Origin: Arthrobacter sp. HY1533
Lineage (GTDB): Bacteria > Actinomycetota > Actinomycetes > Actinomycetales > Micrococcaceae
Assembly (NCBI RefSeq): GCF_027568515.1
Contig: NZ_JANKZF010000020.1
Span: forward strand, 23,637-87,636
Length of the DNA stretch: 64,000 nt
Direction of reading: 5' to 3'
Shown: positions 1-8,358 of the stretch, one piece after another
How positions within the stretch are numbered: position 1 is the first letter of the stretch
How the letters are laid out: each line of letters starts with the position of its first letter
Program-made: the position numbers and the translations under genes
The notes under the pieces: model-generated
Database searches by the model: none
What the model was told of the DNA's origin: nothing
Seen by the model: the letters and a program-made list of their open reading frames with translations, nothing else

Positions 1-155
1 ATGTGCATGCCGCCGGACTTTTCCAAGCGGACAATTGCCCCCACCCAGCCAGTCTGGACGTCTTCGACCACCAGGCCCGTCCGGGCCTCGACCTTGCGCA
101 GGACCCGCGGGGCCGGCGCGCTGAGGTCCGCAGGTCCCCATTGGCTGTAGTGCAC
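1..155 (-). CDS. DUF3097 family protein, N-terminal part (runs off the window)
   Basis: The minus strand from a GTG at 155 reads VHYSQWGPADLSAPAPRVLR, then KVEARTGLVVEDVQTGWVGA, then IVRLEKSGGMH, and continues past base 1. This matches the start of the DUF3097 family of actinobacterial cytosolic proteins as I remember it; the function is unknown. The GTG is preceded by GAGGGATTTCAC, which supplies an AGGGA ribosome-binding site. Only about 51 codons are visible. The gene diverges from hrcA, and the roughly 200 bp between them carries the hrcA regulatory site. The family assignment rests on recall of the conserved N-terminus and is fairly secure. Nothing about activity can be inferred. Confidence 0.75.
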   Translation of the reverse strand, partial: MHYSQWGPADLSAPAPRVLRKVEARTGLVVEDVQTGWVGAIVRLEKSGGMH

Positions 156-303
156 GTGAAATCCCTCATTCTTTTGCGGCGGCAGGCAACGCTCTTGGCG
201 AACGCAGCGTGGGTGAAAACCCATGGTAGCCGGTGCAGGGCCCGGAAACCGGGCATTTGCCCGGCAGGCCCGCCAAGCACGGGCGCGGGAAAAAGTAATA
301 GAC

Positions 304-330
304 TTAGCACTTGATTGGGTAGAGTGCCAA
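304..330 (+). promoter_or_regulatory. CIRCE operator upstream of hrcA
   Basis: TTAGCACTT (304-312), a 9-base spacer, then GAGTGCCAA (322-330). The consensus is TTAGCACTC-N9-GAGTGCTAA, so 16 of 18 arm positions match and the spacer is exactly right. HrcA is the known ligand of CIRCE, so this indicates autoregulation of the hrcA-dnaJ operon. The site lies 33 bp before the hrcA start codon. Confidence 0.93.
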
Positions 331-363
331 TGATTTTCAGGGCCATTGAAGGAGGTGCCGGGC

Positions 364-1377
364 ATGAGTGAACCGCGGAAGCTTGAGGTTCTTCGGGCCA
401 TAGTTGAAGACTATGTGCACACGCGTGAACCTGTCGGCTCCAAGGCCCTGGTGGAGCGGCACCACCTGGGCGTCTCCAGTGCCACGATCCGCAACGACAT
501 GGCAGCCCTGGAGGAAGAGGGGCTCATTGCGGCCCCGCACACCAGCTCCGGGCGGATCCCCACCGACAAGGGCTACAGGCTCTTCGTTGACCAGCTGTCC
601 AGCGTGAAGCCACTGTCCGCGGCCGAACGGCGTGCCATTTCCGTCCTGCTGGAGGGCTCCACCAACCTGGACGACGTCCTGGAACGCACGGTCCGCGCCC
701 TGGCCCACCTGACCAACCAGGTGGCCGTGGTGCAGTATCCGCGTTCGGCCACGGCCACTGTGCGCCACATTGAGTTTGTCTCCCTCGCCGCACGCCAGGT
801 CCTGGTGGTGCTGATCCTTGCCTCGGGCAAGGTGGAGCAGACGGTGATCGACATTGGGGCCTCCGTGGACGACGCCGCCCTTGCAGGCCTGCGCCAGGTG
901 TTCCTGGCCGGGATCAGCGGGCTGGCCGTGTCGCAGCTGGCCGAGGCCGCAGCCGGCCTGCCGGCCACGGTGCCGCCGGATGTGCAGGGCCCCGCGGCGC
1001 GGCTGGCCCAGGGCCTGGCCCTGCTGGCGCGGCATGCCCGGGACGACCGGATAGTCATGGCGGGCACGGCCAACCTGGCCCGCTCCAACAACGACTTCCC
1101 GCTCAGCATCGGACCCGTCCTGGATGCCCTGGAGGAACAGGTGGTGCTGCTGCGCCTCCTGGAGGCCATGGCGCAGGACTCCCTGGGGATGGCAGTCGTC
1201 ATCGGCCGCGAAAACCCCCACGACTCCCTGTCCGAGGCCTCCGTCGTGGCCACCAGCTATGGCCCCGGCGAGACCGCCAAGCTCGGGGTTGTCGGCCCCA
1301 CCCGGATGGACTACCCCAACACCATGTCCAGCGTGCGCGCAGTGGCGCAGTACCTGTCCCGAATTTTGGCCGGCTGA
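364..1377 (+). CDS. hrcA: Heat-inducible transcription repressor HrcA
   Basis: This 337-residue protein represses class I heat-shock genes by binding CIRCE; its folding depends on GroE, which links it to chaperone load. The N-terminal winged helix is visible, with the recognition helix around [18 protein letters not shown] (residues about 37-54), followed by the conserved [12 protein letters not shown] stretch. The rest is the GAF-like and inserted dimerisation region. I chose ATG 364 over the in-frame TTG at 346 because GGAGG lies at 351-355. A CIRCE element sits just upstream, so it should regulate itself. dnaJ follows after 34 bp and is very probably co-transcribed. Confidence 0.97.
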   Translation: MSEPRKLEVLRAIVEDYVHTREPVGSKALVERHHLGVSSATIRNDMAALEEEGLIAAPHTSSGRIPTDKGYRLFVDQLSSVKPLSAAERRAISVLLEGSTNLDDVLERTVRALAHLTNQVAVVQYPRSATATVRHIEFVSLAARQVLVVLILASGKVEQTVIDIGASVDDAALAGLRQVFLAGISGLAVSQLAEAAAGLPATVPPDVQGPAARLAQGLALLARHARDDRIVMAGTANLARSNNDFPLSIGPVLDALEEQVVLLRLLEAMAQDSLGMAVVIGRENPHDSLSEASVVATSYGPGETAKLGVVGPTRMDYPNTMSSVRAVAQYLSRILAG

Positions 1378-1411
1378 CCGGCCGCCAGATCCACGTAAAG
1401 AGAGCAGCACT

Positions 1412-2548
1412 TTGAGCAACCACTACGACGCACTGGGCGTCTCCCGCGACGCAACGGCCGAGGAAATCAAGAAGGCCTACCGCAAGCTTGCCCGCAAGCT
1501 GCACCCGGACGTCAACGACGCCCCCGACGCGCAGGACCGCTTCAAGGCCGTCACGCACGCCTACGAGGTGCTCTCGGACCCGCAGAAGCGCCGTGTCTAC
1601 GACACCACCGGCAATGAAAACGGCAACGACAATGGCGGCGGCGGTGGCGGCTACGGCGGCGACGGCTTTGCCTTCCAGGACATCTTCGAGACGTTCTTCG
1701 GTGGCGGCGGGGGAGGCGGCGGCCGCGGCCCCGCATCGCGCACCCGGCGCGGCCAGGACGCACTCATCACCGTCCGAATCGAGCTGCGCGAGGCCGTGTT
1801 CGGCGTCAACAAGAAGCTGGAAATCGACACCGCCATTACGTGCCCCACGTGCGACGGCAGCTGCTGCCGCCCCGGCACCCACCCCACCACCTGCGATGTC
1901 TGCCACGGCAACGGCCAGATCCAGCGCCCCATGCGCTCCATCCTGGGCAACGTCATGACCATGGCCACCTGCAACTCCTGCCAGGGCTTTGGCACCATGA
2001 TCGTGGACCCCTGCAACGAATGCATGGGCGAGGGCCGCGTGCGCAACCGCCGCTCACTGACCATCAAGGTCCCGGCCGGCGTCAGCACCGGAACCCGCAT
2101 CCAACTGGGCGGCCAGGGCGAGGCCGGCCCCGCCGGCGGACCTGCCGGCGACCTCTACGTTGAGATGAAGGTCAACAACGACCCCGCATTCCTGCGCGAG
2201 GGCGACGACCTCCACGCCACGCTCAGCGTCCCCATGACGGCGGCCGCGCTCGGCACCGAGCTGACCTTTGAAACCTTCGACGGCGAGCAGCCCATCAGCA
2301 TCAAGCCGGGCACCCAGGCCGGCGAAGTGGTCAACCTGCGCAACCTCGGCGTGACGCACCTGCGGGGTGCCGGCCGTGGCGACCTGAAGGTCCACATCCA
2401 CGTGGAGACCCCCACCAAGCCCGACGCCGAGCAGGAAGCCCTGCTCAAGCAGCTGGCCGCACTGCGCGGGGAGACGTTCAGCGAAGGCAAGCTCGTCACG
2501 AGCGGCGGCATGTTTGCCCGCCTCCGGGACAAGTTCGGCAGCTTCTAG
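1412..2548 (+). CDS. dnaJ: Molecular chaperone DnaJ (DnaJ2 type)
   Basis: This Hsp40 co-chaperone stimulates DnaK ATPase activity and delivers unfolded clients. It has 378 residues: a J-domain with the HPD motif at 31-33, a glycine/phenylalanine-rich linker at about 70-105, a zinc region at about 144-207 (CPTC, CDVC, CNSC, CNEC), and a C-terminal substrate-binding domain. The first zinc repeat reads CPTCDGSC rather than CXXCXGXG; I recall this substitution as usual in actinobacterial DnaJ2 proteins. The start is TTG 1412, with AAAGAGA upstream. It lies in the CIRCE-controlled hrcA operon, away from dnaK-grpE, as expected for the second DnaJ paralogue. Confidence 0.96.
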   Translation: MSNHYDALGVSRDATAEEIKKAYRKLARKLHPDVNDAPDAQDRFKAVTHAYEVLSDPQKRRVYDTTGNENGNDNGGGGGGYGGDGFAFQDIFETFFGGGGGGGGRGPASRTRRGQDALITVRIELREAVFGVNKKLEIDTAITCPTCDGSCCRPGTHPTTCDVCHGNGQIQRPMRSILGNVMTMATCNSCQGFGTMIVDPCNECMGEGRVRNRRSLTIKVPAGVSTGTRIQLGGQGEAGPAGGPAGDLYVEMKVNNDPAFLREGDDLHATLSVPMTAAALGTELTFETFDGEQPISIKPGTQAGEVVNLRNLGVTHLRGAGRGDLKVHIHVETPTKPDAEQEALLKQLAALRGETFSEGKLVTSGGMFARLRDKFGSF

Positions 2549-2551
2549 GCC

Positions 2552-3328
2552 ATGAGCAACCCGGTCTTCTACGCCGCCACCGATCAGCTGGCCGGGCTCG
2601 TCCCGGGCGCGCACTTTTCCCTTGACGGGGCTGAAGGCCGCCATGCCACAACAGTCAAGCGCCTCTCCGAGGGTGAGCCGGTTGACGTGTGCGACGGCGG
2701 CGGGCTGCGCTTGGTCTGCTCCGTCGCCGGGGCCGGCAAGGGAGTCCTGGAGGTCGAGGTCGTTGAGGTGGTCCGGGAAGCCGCCCCCGCCGTGGCCCTG
2801 ACACTTGTGCAGGCGCTGGCCAAGGGCGACCGGGACGAGTTGGCCATTGAAATGGCCACGGAACTCGGGATCGACGCCGTGGTGCCGTGGCAGTCCGAAC
2901 GCTCCATAGTCCGGTGGAAGATGGAGAAGGCACTCAAGGGCCCGGAGAAGTGGCGCCAGGTGGTGGCCGCGGCCGCCAAACAGGCCCGCCGTGCCACGAT
3001 TCCCGGCGTCGGCGCCCTGGCGGCCGGGACGGCCGCCGTGTGCGAACGCATTGCAGCGGCCGACCTCGCCCTCATCCTGCACGAGGACGCACACGATGCA
3101 CTGGCCGTGGTAGCCCGCAACTGGCAGGCCACACAGCCCGCCAAGCCCGGACCGCTGGATGTGGTCATGATTGTGGGCCCCGAGGGCGGCATCAGCCCCG
3201 CCGAGGTGGACGCCTTCGTGGCGGCCGGCGCACGCATGGCCCTGCTGGGCCACCACGTGCTGCGCTCATCCACAGCCGGTCCCGCCGCCGTGGTCCTGTT
3301 GAACCAGGAGCTGGGCCGCTGGTCCTAG
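2552..3328 (+). CDS. rsmE: 16S rRNA (uracil1498-N3)-methyltransferase RsmE
   Basis: It transfers a methyl group from S-adenosylmethionine to N3 of U1498 in helix 44 of 16S rRNA within the 30S subunit. The 258-residue protein has an N-terminal PUA-like domain (start MSNPVFYAATDQL, then GAEGRHATTVKRL) and a C-terminal SPOUT knot. The SAM-binding loop IVGPEGGISPAEVDAF is at about residues 206-221, and LRSSTAGPAAVV lies near the end. The ATG at 2552 is three bases after the dnaJ stop, so it is the last gene of the heat-shock operon. The hrcA-dnaJ-rsmE order is widely conserved in Actinobacteria. Length and motifs are normal. Confidence 0.96.
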   Translation: MSNPVFYAATDQLAGLVPGAHFSLDGAEGRHATTVKRLSEGEPVDVCDGGGLRLVCSVAGAGKGVLEVEVVEVVREAAPAVALTLVQALAKGDRDELAIEMATELGIDAVVPWQSERSIVRWKMEKALKGPEKWRQVVAAAAKQARRATIPGVGALAAGTAAVCERIAAADLALILHEDAHDALAVVARNWQATQPAKPGPLDVVMIVGPEGGISPAEVDAFVAAGARMALLGHHVLRSSTAGPAAVVLLNQELGRWS

Positions 3329-3358
3329 CCGCCCGCTGTGGCGTGAACCCGTGGGGGT

Positions 3359-3961
3359 TCAATGAAGCACGCGATACCGGATGTGCGTGGCTTCCGGGGA
3401 ATCAATGACACGCATGACCTCCAGCTCAATGCGGGAGGGCAACACGTCGAAGAGCCGCCGGCCCCCGCCAAACAGCACGGGGACGTGGTGGATTTGCAAC
3501 TCGTCCAGCACACCGGCCTCCAGTGCTCTTTGCGCGGTGTAGGCGCCATGCACCATGACGTCCCGGTCCCCGGCGGCGTTCTTGGCCTGTTCCATGGCAC
3601 TGGCGATCCCGTCAGCCACATACGTCACCAGCGGGTAGTTTGCCACGGTTGGGCCCGGTGGTCGGTGGCTGGGCACAAAAATCGGGACGCCGTGGTGGTC
3701 GCCGCCCCAGTGGTCCACCTGCTCGACTGTGCGCCGGCCTGCGAGCACTGCCCCGGTGGCATTGCCCTCGTCGATGAAGTGGCTGTTCCAGCCGTCCTGC
3801 CGGACCGGACGCACGTTGGGGCCAGCCTCGCCGTCCGGGGGAAAGCCATACCATTCGTGCAGCCGCATGAAACCGTCACCGCCGGGATTGCCCGGTTCGT
3901 CACGGGGCCCGGCGATGTAGCCGTCCAGGGACATTGACATGTAGAGCACTGATGCCGACAC
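3359..3961 (-). CDS. Dihydrofolate reductase family protein (RibD C-terminal type)
   Basis: A 200-residue protein with the DHFR/RibD_C fold signature: an opening strand ASVLYMSMSLDGYIAG, a central VLAGRRTVEQ, a late DVMVHGAYTAQRALEAGVLD and LHHVPVLFGGGRRLFD-like end (the actual text is IHHVPVLFGGGRRLFD). Members bind NADPH and probably reduce small heterocycles; the substrate here is unknown and it is not FolA. I chose GTG 3961 because AGGAGG lies five bases upstream; a longer frame to 4003 lacks such a site. It converges with rsmE. A 34-codon frame ends 20 bp upstream, and the two could be co-transcribed. Confidence 0.85.
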   Translation of the reverse strand: MSASVLYMSMSLDGYIAGPRDEPGNPGGDGFMRLHEWYGFPPDGEAGPNVRPVRQDGWNSHFIDEGNATGAVLAGRRTVEQVDHWGGDHHGVPIFVPSHRPPGPTVANYPLVTYVADGIASAMEQAKNAAGDRDVMVHGAYTAQRALEAGVLDELQIHHVPVLFGGGRRLFDVLPSRIELEVMRVIDSPEATHIRYRVLH

Positions 3962-3981
3962 GGTGACCTCCTGGGCCGTGG

Positions 3982-4086
3982 TCAATGATGGGGTCTGGCA
4001 CACACCATCCTCAACGCGGCGTCGAGGATAGCGTCCACCTCGGCCTTGTTCTCCTCAGACATGCTGAACATCCAGCCGTGCTTCAC
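3982..4086 (-). CDS. Possible small protein or gene remnant, 34 aa
   Basis: From GTG 4086 the minus strand encodes VKHGWMFSMSEENKAEVDAI followed by LDAALRMVCARPHH and a stop. The middle looks like a real amphipathic helix, and a stop codon lies directly before the GTG. TAGCAT ends five bases before the GTG, which resembles the leaderless promoters elsewhere in this window. I do not recognise the family. The helix recalls the first helix of TetR-type regulators (xxILDAALRM), so it may also be a deletion remnant. Confidence 0.35.
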   Translation of the reverse strand: MKHGWMFSMSEENKAEVDAILDAALRMVCARPHH

Positions 4087-4091
4087 CTATG

Positions 4092-4097
4092 ATGCTA
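4092..4097 (-). promoter_or_regulatory. Possible -10 element for the small ORF and DHFR-like gene
   Basis: The minus strand reads TAGCAT, then five bases, then the GTG at 4086. This is the only good -10-like hexamer upstream of the pair. No convincing -35 was found. Confidence 0.3.
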
Positions 4098-4115
4098 GCC
4101 GGGCAACCCAGTCCA

Positions 4116-4136
4116 GGACAGGGCGCGCGCCTGTCC
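4116..4136 (-). terminator. Perfect 7-bp hairpin at the end of the lipoprotein gene
   Basis: GGACAGG (4116-4122), seven bases GCGCGCG, CCTGTCC (4130-4136). The arm touches the stop codon of the minus-strand lipoprotein gene. There is no T-tract, so its strength as an intrinsic terminator is uncertain. Confidence 0.45.
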
Positions 4137-5143
4137 TATTTGGCTATATTGACGGTCTTCGTGTCCACGCCAAGCCGCTGGCCCGGGGTGCTGGGATCGG
4201 AGATGTAGACCGAAAGCTGGTAGCGGCCCGGGGGCGGCACCAGGTTGAAGGCGAAGGTGCCGAGCTGGCCGGGGCCGTCGGCAATCGTGGCGGTGCCGTC
4301 CAGGTACTGCTCGCCCACCCTGCTGCCCTCCATGGTCGCCAGGGACCAGGCCAGCGTGCCGGTGGGGGAGACGGCCTGCCCGTGGACCTTCAGCGGCAGC
4401 GAGTTGTAGACCGAGCCCTCCGAGGGGTCGATGATCCAGACCGGCGCCACGTAGGCCGGGTTGCGGGTCATGGGCTTGTCCAGGGGCACATGGCCAAAGG
4501 CGTTGTACCCGGTGTGTCCGTCAACCAGCACGGAAACCTGGATTGAGGTGGCGGTGTCAACCAGCCCGGCCATGGCGGCGGCAGCCGTGGCCGTGTAAAC
4601 CAACTGGGCCACGGAGCGTTCGGCGATGCCCGCGTCCACCTTTTGGCCAAAGGCATCGGCGGAGACATCCACAGTGATCACGTTCTTTGCCGAAATGGAG
4701 GCACCCAGGCGGGTGGGGCTGTTCCAGAACGAGAAGTAGTCGGGGTCATCGGGCTTGCTGCCCATCATGTTCCGCAGGGCTGCGACGATCGGCTCGTCCG
4801 CCGTCTGTGCCGGGAAAAATTCGCGGTACAGGAACACATCGTCATTGCTGCGCCCCAGCCAATACACCGGGAGCGTCTGGGATGACATGGCTGTTTCCAG
4901 CGGTGCGCTGGTCACGAGGGCACTGGAGCTGGTGGCATCGGTGGCCGGCATGCTCGCGTCGGGCTCTTTCGGGCCCAGCGCCGTGCAGCCGGCCAGGACC
5001 AGGGCCGCCGACAGCCCGGCAATGGCAATCTTGTCCACCAAAAGCAGCCGGGCCAGGGTGCGGCCCTTCCTGCTGCACGCACCTGAGGCGGCGCCGGGGC
5101 GCCGAGTCGATGCGGAATTGGTGGCAGGCATGGGGCGGGGCAC
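4136..5143 (-). CDS. GerMN / Gmad2 domain lipoprotein
   Basis: An exported protein of about 335 residues. A long Arg-rich n-region is followed by a hydrophobic core and the lipobox LVLAGC, with Cys near residue 53. The next domain is GerMN-like (LPVYWLG, EPIVAALRNMM, VITVDVSADAF, AQLVYTATAAA, VSVLVDGH). The last is a Gmad2 Ig-like domain (VWIIDPSEGS, LKVHGQAVSPTGTLAWSL, FAFNLVPPPGRYQLSVYI). Both domains were named from spore germination proteins but occur as surface lipoproteins in non-sporulating Actinobacteria, where the role is unknown. The start is uncertain: GTG 5143 has AGGA seven bases upstream, ATG 5173 is an alternative, and the frame stays open further upstream. Confidence 0.85.
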   Translation of the reverse strand: MPRPMPATNSASTRRPGAASGACSRKGRTLARLLLVDKIAIAGLSAALVLAGCTALGPKEPDASMPATDATSSSALVTSAPLETAMSSQTLPVYWLGRSNDDVFLYREFFPAQTADEPIVAALRNMMGSKPDDPDYFSFWNSPTRLGASISAKNVITVDVSADAFGQKVDAGIAERSVAQLVYTATAAAAMAGLVDTATSIQVSVLVDGHTGYNAFGHVPLDKPMTRNPAYVAPVWIIDPSEGSVYNSLPLKVHGQAVSPTGTLAWSLATMEGSRVGEQYLDGTATIADGPGQLGTFAFNLVPPPGRYQLSVYISDPSTPGQRLGVDTKTVNIAK

Positions 5144-5486
5144 TCGCTTTTCCTGGTCGAGGGGTCCGGCCATGGCCGGAACACAATGGGTCCTTGAAAC
5201 GCCAAAGCATCCCCACAAGACTTTGAACGAACACCAGCTTGGCACAGCGGCCCTGCCGCAGGCCCCGGAATCGGCCCCCCAACGGAGAACTGAAACCGTA
5301 TCGAAACACTTGCCTCCAACATGTGGCACCAAGATGCGCTGGTGGCGTAACCGGTATATGGGCCGCGCCCGGAGCGGTGCACTAGAATTGGGGTTAAGGA
5401 AGTTCAAACGCCAATACAATTGGCCAGTCCCGGTGAAAACCACCGGCAAACCGAGGAGCGATTTCAGGCCGCAGCGGCCGATACTT
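5144..5486. promoter_or_regulatory. Divergent 343-bp intergenic region, phoH promoter side
   Basis: No gene is supported here. TAGAAT at 5383-5388 is a good -10 candidate for the phoH operon and would give a 5' UTR of about 95 bases. I found no clear -35, operator or riboswitch. GGAGCG near 5455 is too far from the start codon to serve as its ribosome-binding site. Confidence 0.4.
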
Positions 5487-6560
5487 ATGGCAGAGACAGC
5501 AGCGAACCGCCACGACGGAGAGCCCGATGAGGGCCCGGGGCGGCACTTCCCGCATTCAGTCGACGGCACACGCACCGAGGTCGTGCATTTTGGCTCGACC
5601 GAGCAAATGGTCGCGGCCCTGGGCGCCGAGGACGAGGGCCTTCGCATCGTTGAGGGCCTCTATCCCGGGGTAAGTTTCCTGGCCCGCGGCAACGTCCTGA
5701 CCATCACGGGTCCGGCAGCCGTGGTGCCGCGCATAATGCACCTCATGGAAGAGGCCCGCGGCATGGCCGCCCGCCACACACCCATGACGGCATCCATCTG
5801 GGAGCAGCTCACCGCCATGCTCAGGGCGCGCCCCGAAACCTCCGTGGTGGACATCCTCAGCTACGACATCCTCTCCAGCCGCGGCCGCACCATCAGGCCC
5901 AAGACGGCCAACCAGAAGGACTACGTCGACTCGATCGACCGCAACACTGTGGTGTTCGGCATCGGGCCCGCCGGCACGGGCAAGACGTACCTGGCCATGG
6001 CCAAGGCCGTCCAGGCTTTGCAGCACAAGGAAGTCAGCCGCATCATCCTGACCCGCCCCGCCGTCGAGGCCGGCGAACGCCTGGGCTTTTTGCCGGGCAC
6101 CCTCAACGACAAGATCGACCCCTACCTGCGCCCGCTCTACGACGCCCTGCACGACATGATGGACCCGGAATCAATTCCGCGCCTCATGGCGGCCGGCACC
6201 ATCGAAGTGGCCCCGCTGGCGTACATGCGCGGGCGGACCCTCAACGACGCCTTCATCATCCTGGACGAGGCCCAAAACACCACGCCGGAACAGATGAAGA
6301 TGTTCCTGACCCGACTGGGCTTCGGCTCAAAGATCGTGGTCACCGGCGACATCACCCAGGTTGACCTGCCCACCGGAACCCGGTCAGGGCTGCGCGTGGT
6401 GCGTGAAATCCTCCAGGACGTCGATGACATCCACTTCTCCATCCTGGACGCCACCGACGTGGTCCGGCACCGACTCGTCGGGGCCATTGTCAGCGCCTAC
6501 AACAACTGGGACGAAACACACCCCAGCCCCACAACACCCAAGGAAAGCACCTCCCGATGA
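5487..6560 (+). CDS. phoH: PhoH family ATPase (PhoH-like / YbeZ)
   Basis: A 357-residue cytosolic P-loop ATPase. Walker A is GIGPAGTGKTYLA at about 156-168 and Walker B is AFIILDEAQN at about 255-264. The N-terminal 140 residues form the KH-like segment usual in YbeZ proteins. Known partners are YbeY and ribosome or RNA maturation, which fits the next gene. ATG 5487 starts MAETAANRHDGEPDEG; no strong ribosome-binding site is visible, so the exact start is less sure than the gene. The stop overlaps the ybeY start as ATGA, implying coupled translation. Confidence 0.95.
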   Translation: MAETAANRHDGEPDEGPGRHFPHSVDGTRTEVVHFGSTEQMVAALGAEDEGLRIVEGLYPGVSFLARGNVLTITGPAAVVPRIMHLMEEARGMAARHTPMTASIWEQLTAMLRARPETSVVDILSYDILSSRGRTIRPKTANQKDYVDSIDRNTVVFGIGPAGTGKTYLAMAKAVQALQHKEVSRIILTRPAVEAGERLGFLPGTLNDKIDPYLRPLYDALHDMMDPESIPRLMAAGTIEVAPLAYMRGRTLNDAFIILDEAQNTTPEQMKMFLTRLGFGSKIVVTGDITQVDLPTGTRSGLRVVREILQDVDDIHFSILDATDVVRHRLVGAIVSAYNNWDETHPSPTTPKESTSR

Positions 6561-7030
6561 GCATTGAAATCAACAACGAATCAGGTGTGGAGGTACGCCA
6601 GGAAGAGCTCGTGCGGCTCATCAGGCACATCCTTTCCGCCATGTACCTGCACCCCCAGACGGAAGTCTCCGTGATTCTCTCCGACCTGGAAACCATGGAA
6701 AAACTCCACATCGAATGGATGGATGAGCCCGGCCCCACCGACGTGCTGTCATTCCCCATGGACGAGCTGCGCCCCGGCACGGCATCCATGCCGGCAGCCG
6801 TGGGCCTGCTGGGCGACATTGTGCTGTGCCCAGTGGTGGCCCAGCAGCAGGCCGAAACGGCCGGCCACTCCATGGAGGAGGAGCTCCTGCTGCTCACCAC
6901 GCACGGCATGCTCCACCTCATGGGCTACGACCACGCAGAACCCGAGGAAAAGGAAGAGATGTTCGGCATTCAGCGTGAACTCCTCTCCAGCTTCCTGGGC
7001 CGTGAAGCCCCGCGGGAGACAATGCAGTGA
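6557..7030 (+). CDS. ybeY: Endoribonuclease YbeY (rRNA maturation factor)
   Basis: A metal-dependent endoribonuclease involved in 16S rRNA 3'-end maturation and late 70S quality control. The 157-residue protein carries the HGMLHLMGYDH motif at residues 116-126; the three His (116, 120, 126) are the expected zinc ligands. An earlier segment, DEPGPTDVLSFPMDE, is also typical. It overlaps phoH by four bases upstream and the CorC-type gene by four bases downstream (ATG..GTGA), so the genes form a tight operon. Confidence 0.97.
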   Translation: MSIEINNESGVEVRQEELVRLIRHILSAMYLHPQTEVSVILSDLETMEKLHIEWMDEPGPTDVLSFPMDELRPGTASMPAAVGLLGDIVLCPVVAQQQAETAGHSMEEELLLLTTHGMLHLMGYDHAEPEEKEEMFGIQRELLSSFLGREAPRETMQ

Positions 7031-8358
7031 CGCTCGTTTTGCTGCCGGCCATGGGGATTCTCTTCACGGCCGTGGCAGCGTTTCTGGCCGCCGTCGAGTC
7101 GGCCCTGAGCTTTTTCCCCCGCCACGACGCCGAGAGCATTGCCGCGCATGCACGCGCGCGCACCCTGCAAAAAGTCCTTGACGAACCCACCCAGCACCTG
7201 AACGCCCTGCGCTTTTGGCGTGTCTGGTTCGAGATGGCCGCCGCCGTTGCGGTCGCCATCTTCCTCACGGGGCTGCTGGGCAACGAATGGGTTGCCGGGC
7301 TCCTGGCCACCGTCATCATGGCAGTGCTCGGCTTCATGCTGGTGGGCGTCTCGCCGCGCCGGCTGGGGCGCATGCACGCAGCCTCCCTGGTGGGGCGCTC
7401 GGCCGGGCTTGTACATTTCCTGCGCCGCATCCTGGGCCCCATCCCGGAATGGCTGGTGGCCTTCGGCGCGGCCATTGCCAAGGACGCGCCCGCCGGCGAC
7501 GACGCCTTTGTCAGCGAAGAGGAGTTCCGCGAGTTTGTTGACCGCGCCAGCGAGTCGGACATGATCGAAGACAACGAGGCGGAGCTGATCCACAGCGTGT
7601 TCGACCTCGGCGAAACCATGGTGCGCGCCGTCATGGTCCCGCGCACCGACATTGTCAGCGTCGATGCCGAGGACACCCTCGAGGACGCGCTGGAAACGTT
7701 CCTGGGCACCGGATTCTCCCGCATCCCCGTCATCGGCGGCAGCGCCGACAACATCCAGGGCATCCTCTACCTCAAGGACGTTGTGGCCACGCTGCACCGC
7801 CTGTCCGAAGGGGAGGCCCGGCCGCAGCTGAACCAGCTGGCCCGCACCGTGCGCTACGTGCCCGAGTCGAAGCCCGTGGATGACCTCCTGAAGGAACTTC
7901 AGCGCGAATCCACCCACGTGGCCATCGTGGTGGACGAGTACGGCGGAACGGCCGGGCTTGTGACCCTGGAGGACCTCATCGAGGAAATCGTCGGCGAGAT
8001 CGCCGATGAATACGACCTCGTGGCCCCCGATGTGCAAAACCTGGGCGGCGGGCGGTACCGGATCCGGGCCCGCATGGCCGTTGACGCACTGGGCGAGCTG
8101 TTCGGCAAGGACATTGACGACGACGAGGTCGACACCGTGGGCGGCTTCCTGGCCAAGCACCTGGGCAAGATTCCCGCCGTCGGAAGCCGAGTGGAGGCCA
8201 ACGGCATCCTGCTGGAGGCCGAACGCATGGAACCGTCCCGAAACCGCGTCAGCCACGTCATTGCCAGTGCCGTGGAACAAGCCGACAATGACAATAGCCA
8301 CACCGGCAGCACCCCTGCCAGCACCACCGATCAGCAGCACAGGAGCAATCATGAGTAA
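7027..8358 (+). CDS. CNNM/CorC-HlyC family membrane protein with CBS pair
   Basis: A 443-residue protein with an N-terminal DUF21 (CNNM) membrane domain over about the first 140 residues, then a CBS pair, then a C-terminal CorC/HlyC domain (GGRYRIRARMAVDALGELFG onward). The CBS part includes MVPRTDIVSV, FSRIPVIGGS, VAIVVDEYGGTAGLVTLEDL and EEIVGEIADEYD. Family members are implicated in Mg2+/Co2+ export or homeostasis; the older hemolysin label is historical. The GTG start at 7027 overlaps the ybeY stop. Its stop overlaps the era start by eight bases. It is a usual member of the ybeY-era operon in Actinobacteria. Confidence 0.93.
   Translation: MTLVLLPAMGILFTAVAAFLAAVESALSFFPRHDAESIAAHARARTLQKVLDEPTQHLNALRFWRVWFEMAAAVAVAIFLTGLLGNEWVAGLLATVIMAVLGFMLVGVSPRRLGRMHAASLVGRSAGLVHFLRRILGPIPEWLVAFGAAIAKDAPAGDDAFVSEEEFREFVDRASESDMIEDNEAELIHSVFDLGETMVRAVMVPRTDIVSVDAEDTLEDALETFLGTGFSRIPVIGGSADNIQGILYLKDVVATLHRLSEGEARPQLNQLARTVRYVPESKPVDDLLKELQRESTHVAIVVDEYGGTAGLVTLEDLIEEIVGEIADEYDLVAPDVQNLGGGRYRIRARMAVDALGELFGKDIDDDEVDTVGGFLAKHLGKIPAVGSRVEANGILLEAERMEPSRNRVSHVIASAVEQADNDNSHTGSTPASTTDQQHRSNHE

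Noticed and set aside
3..314. 103-codon plus-strand frame at the window start
   Set aside because: It runs antisense over the DUF3097 gene and into the CIRCE region; no ribosome-binding site and no recognisable protein pattern.
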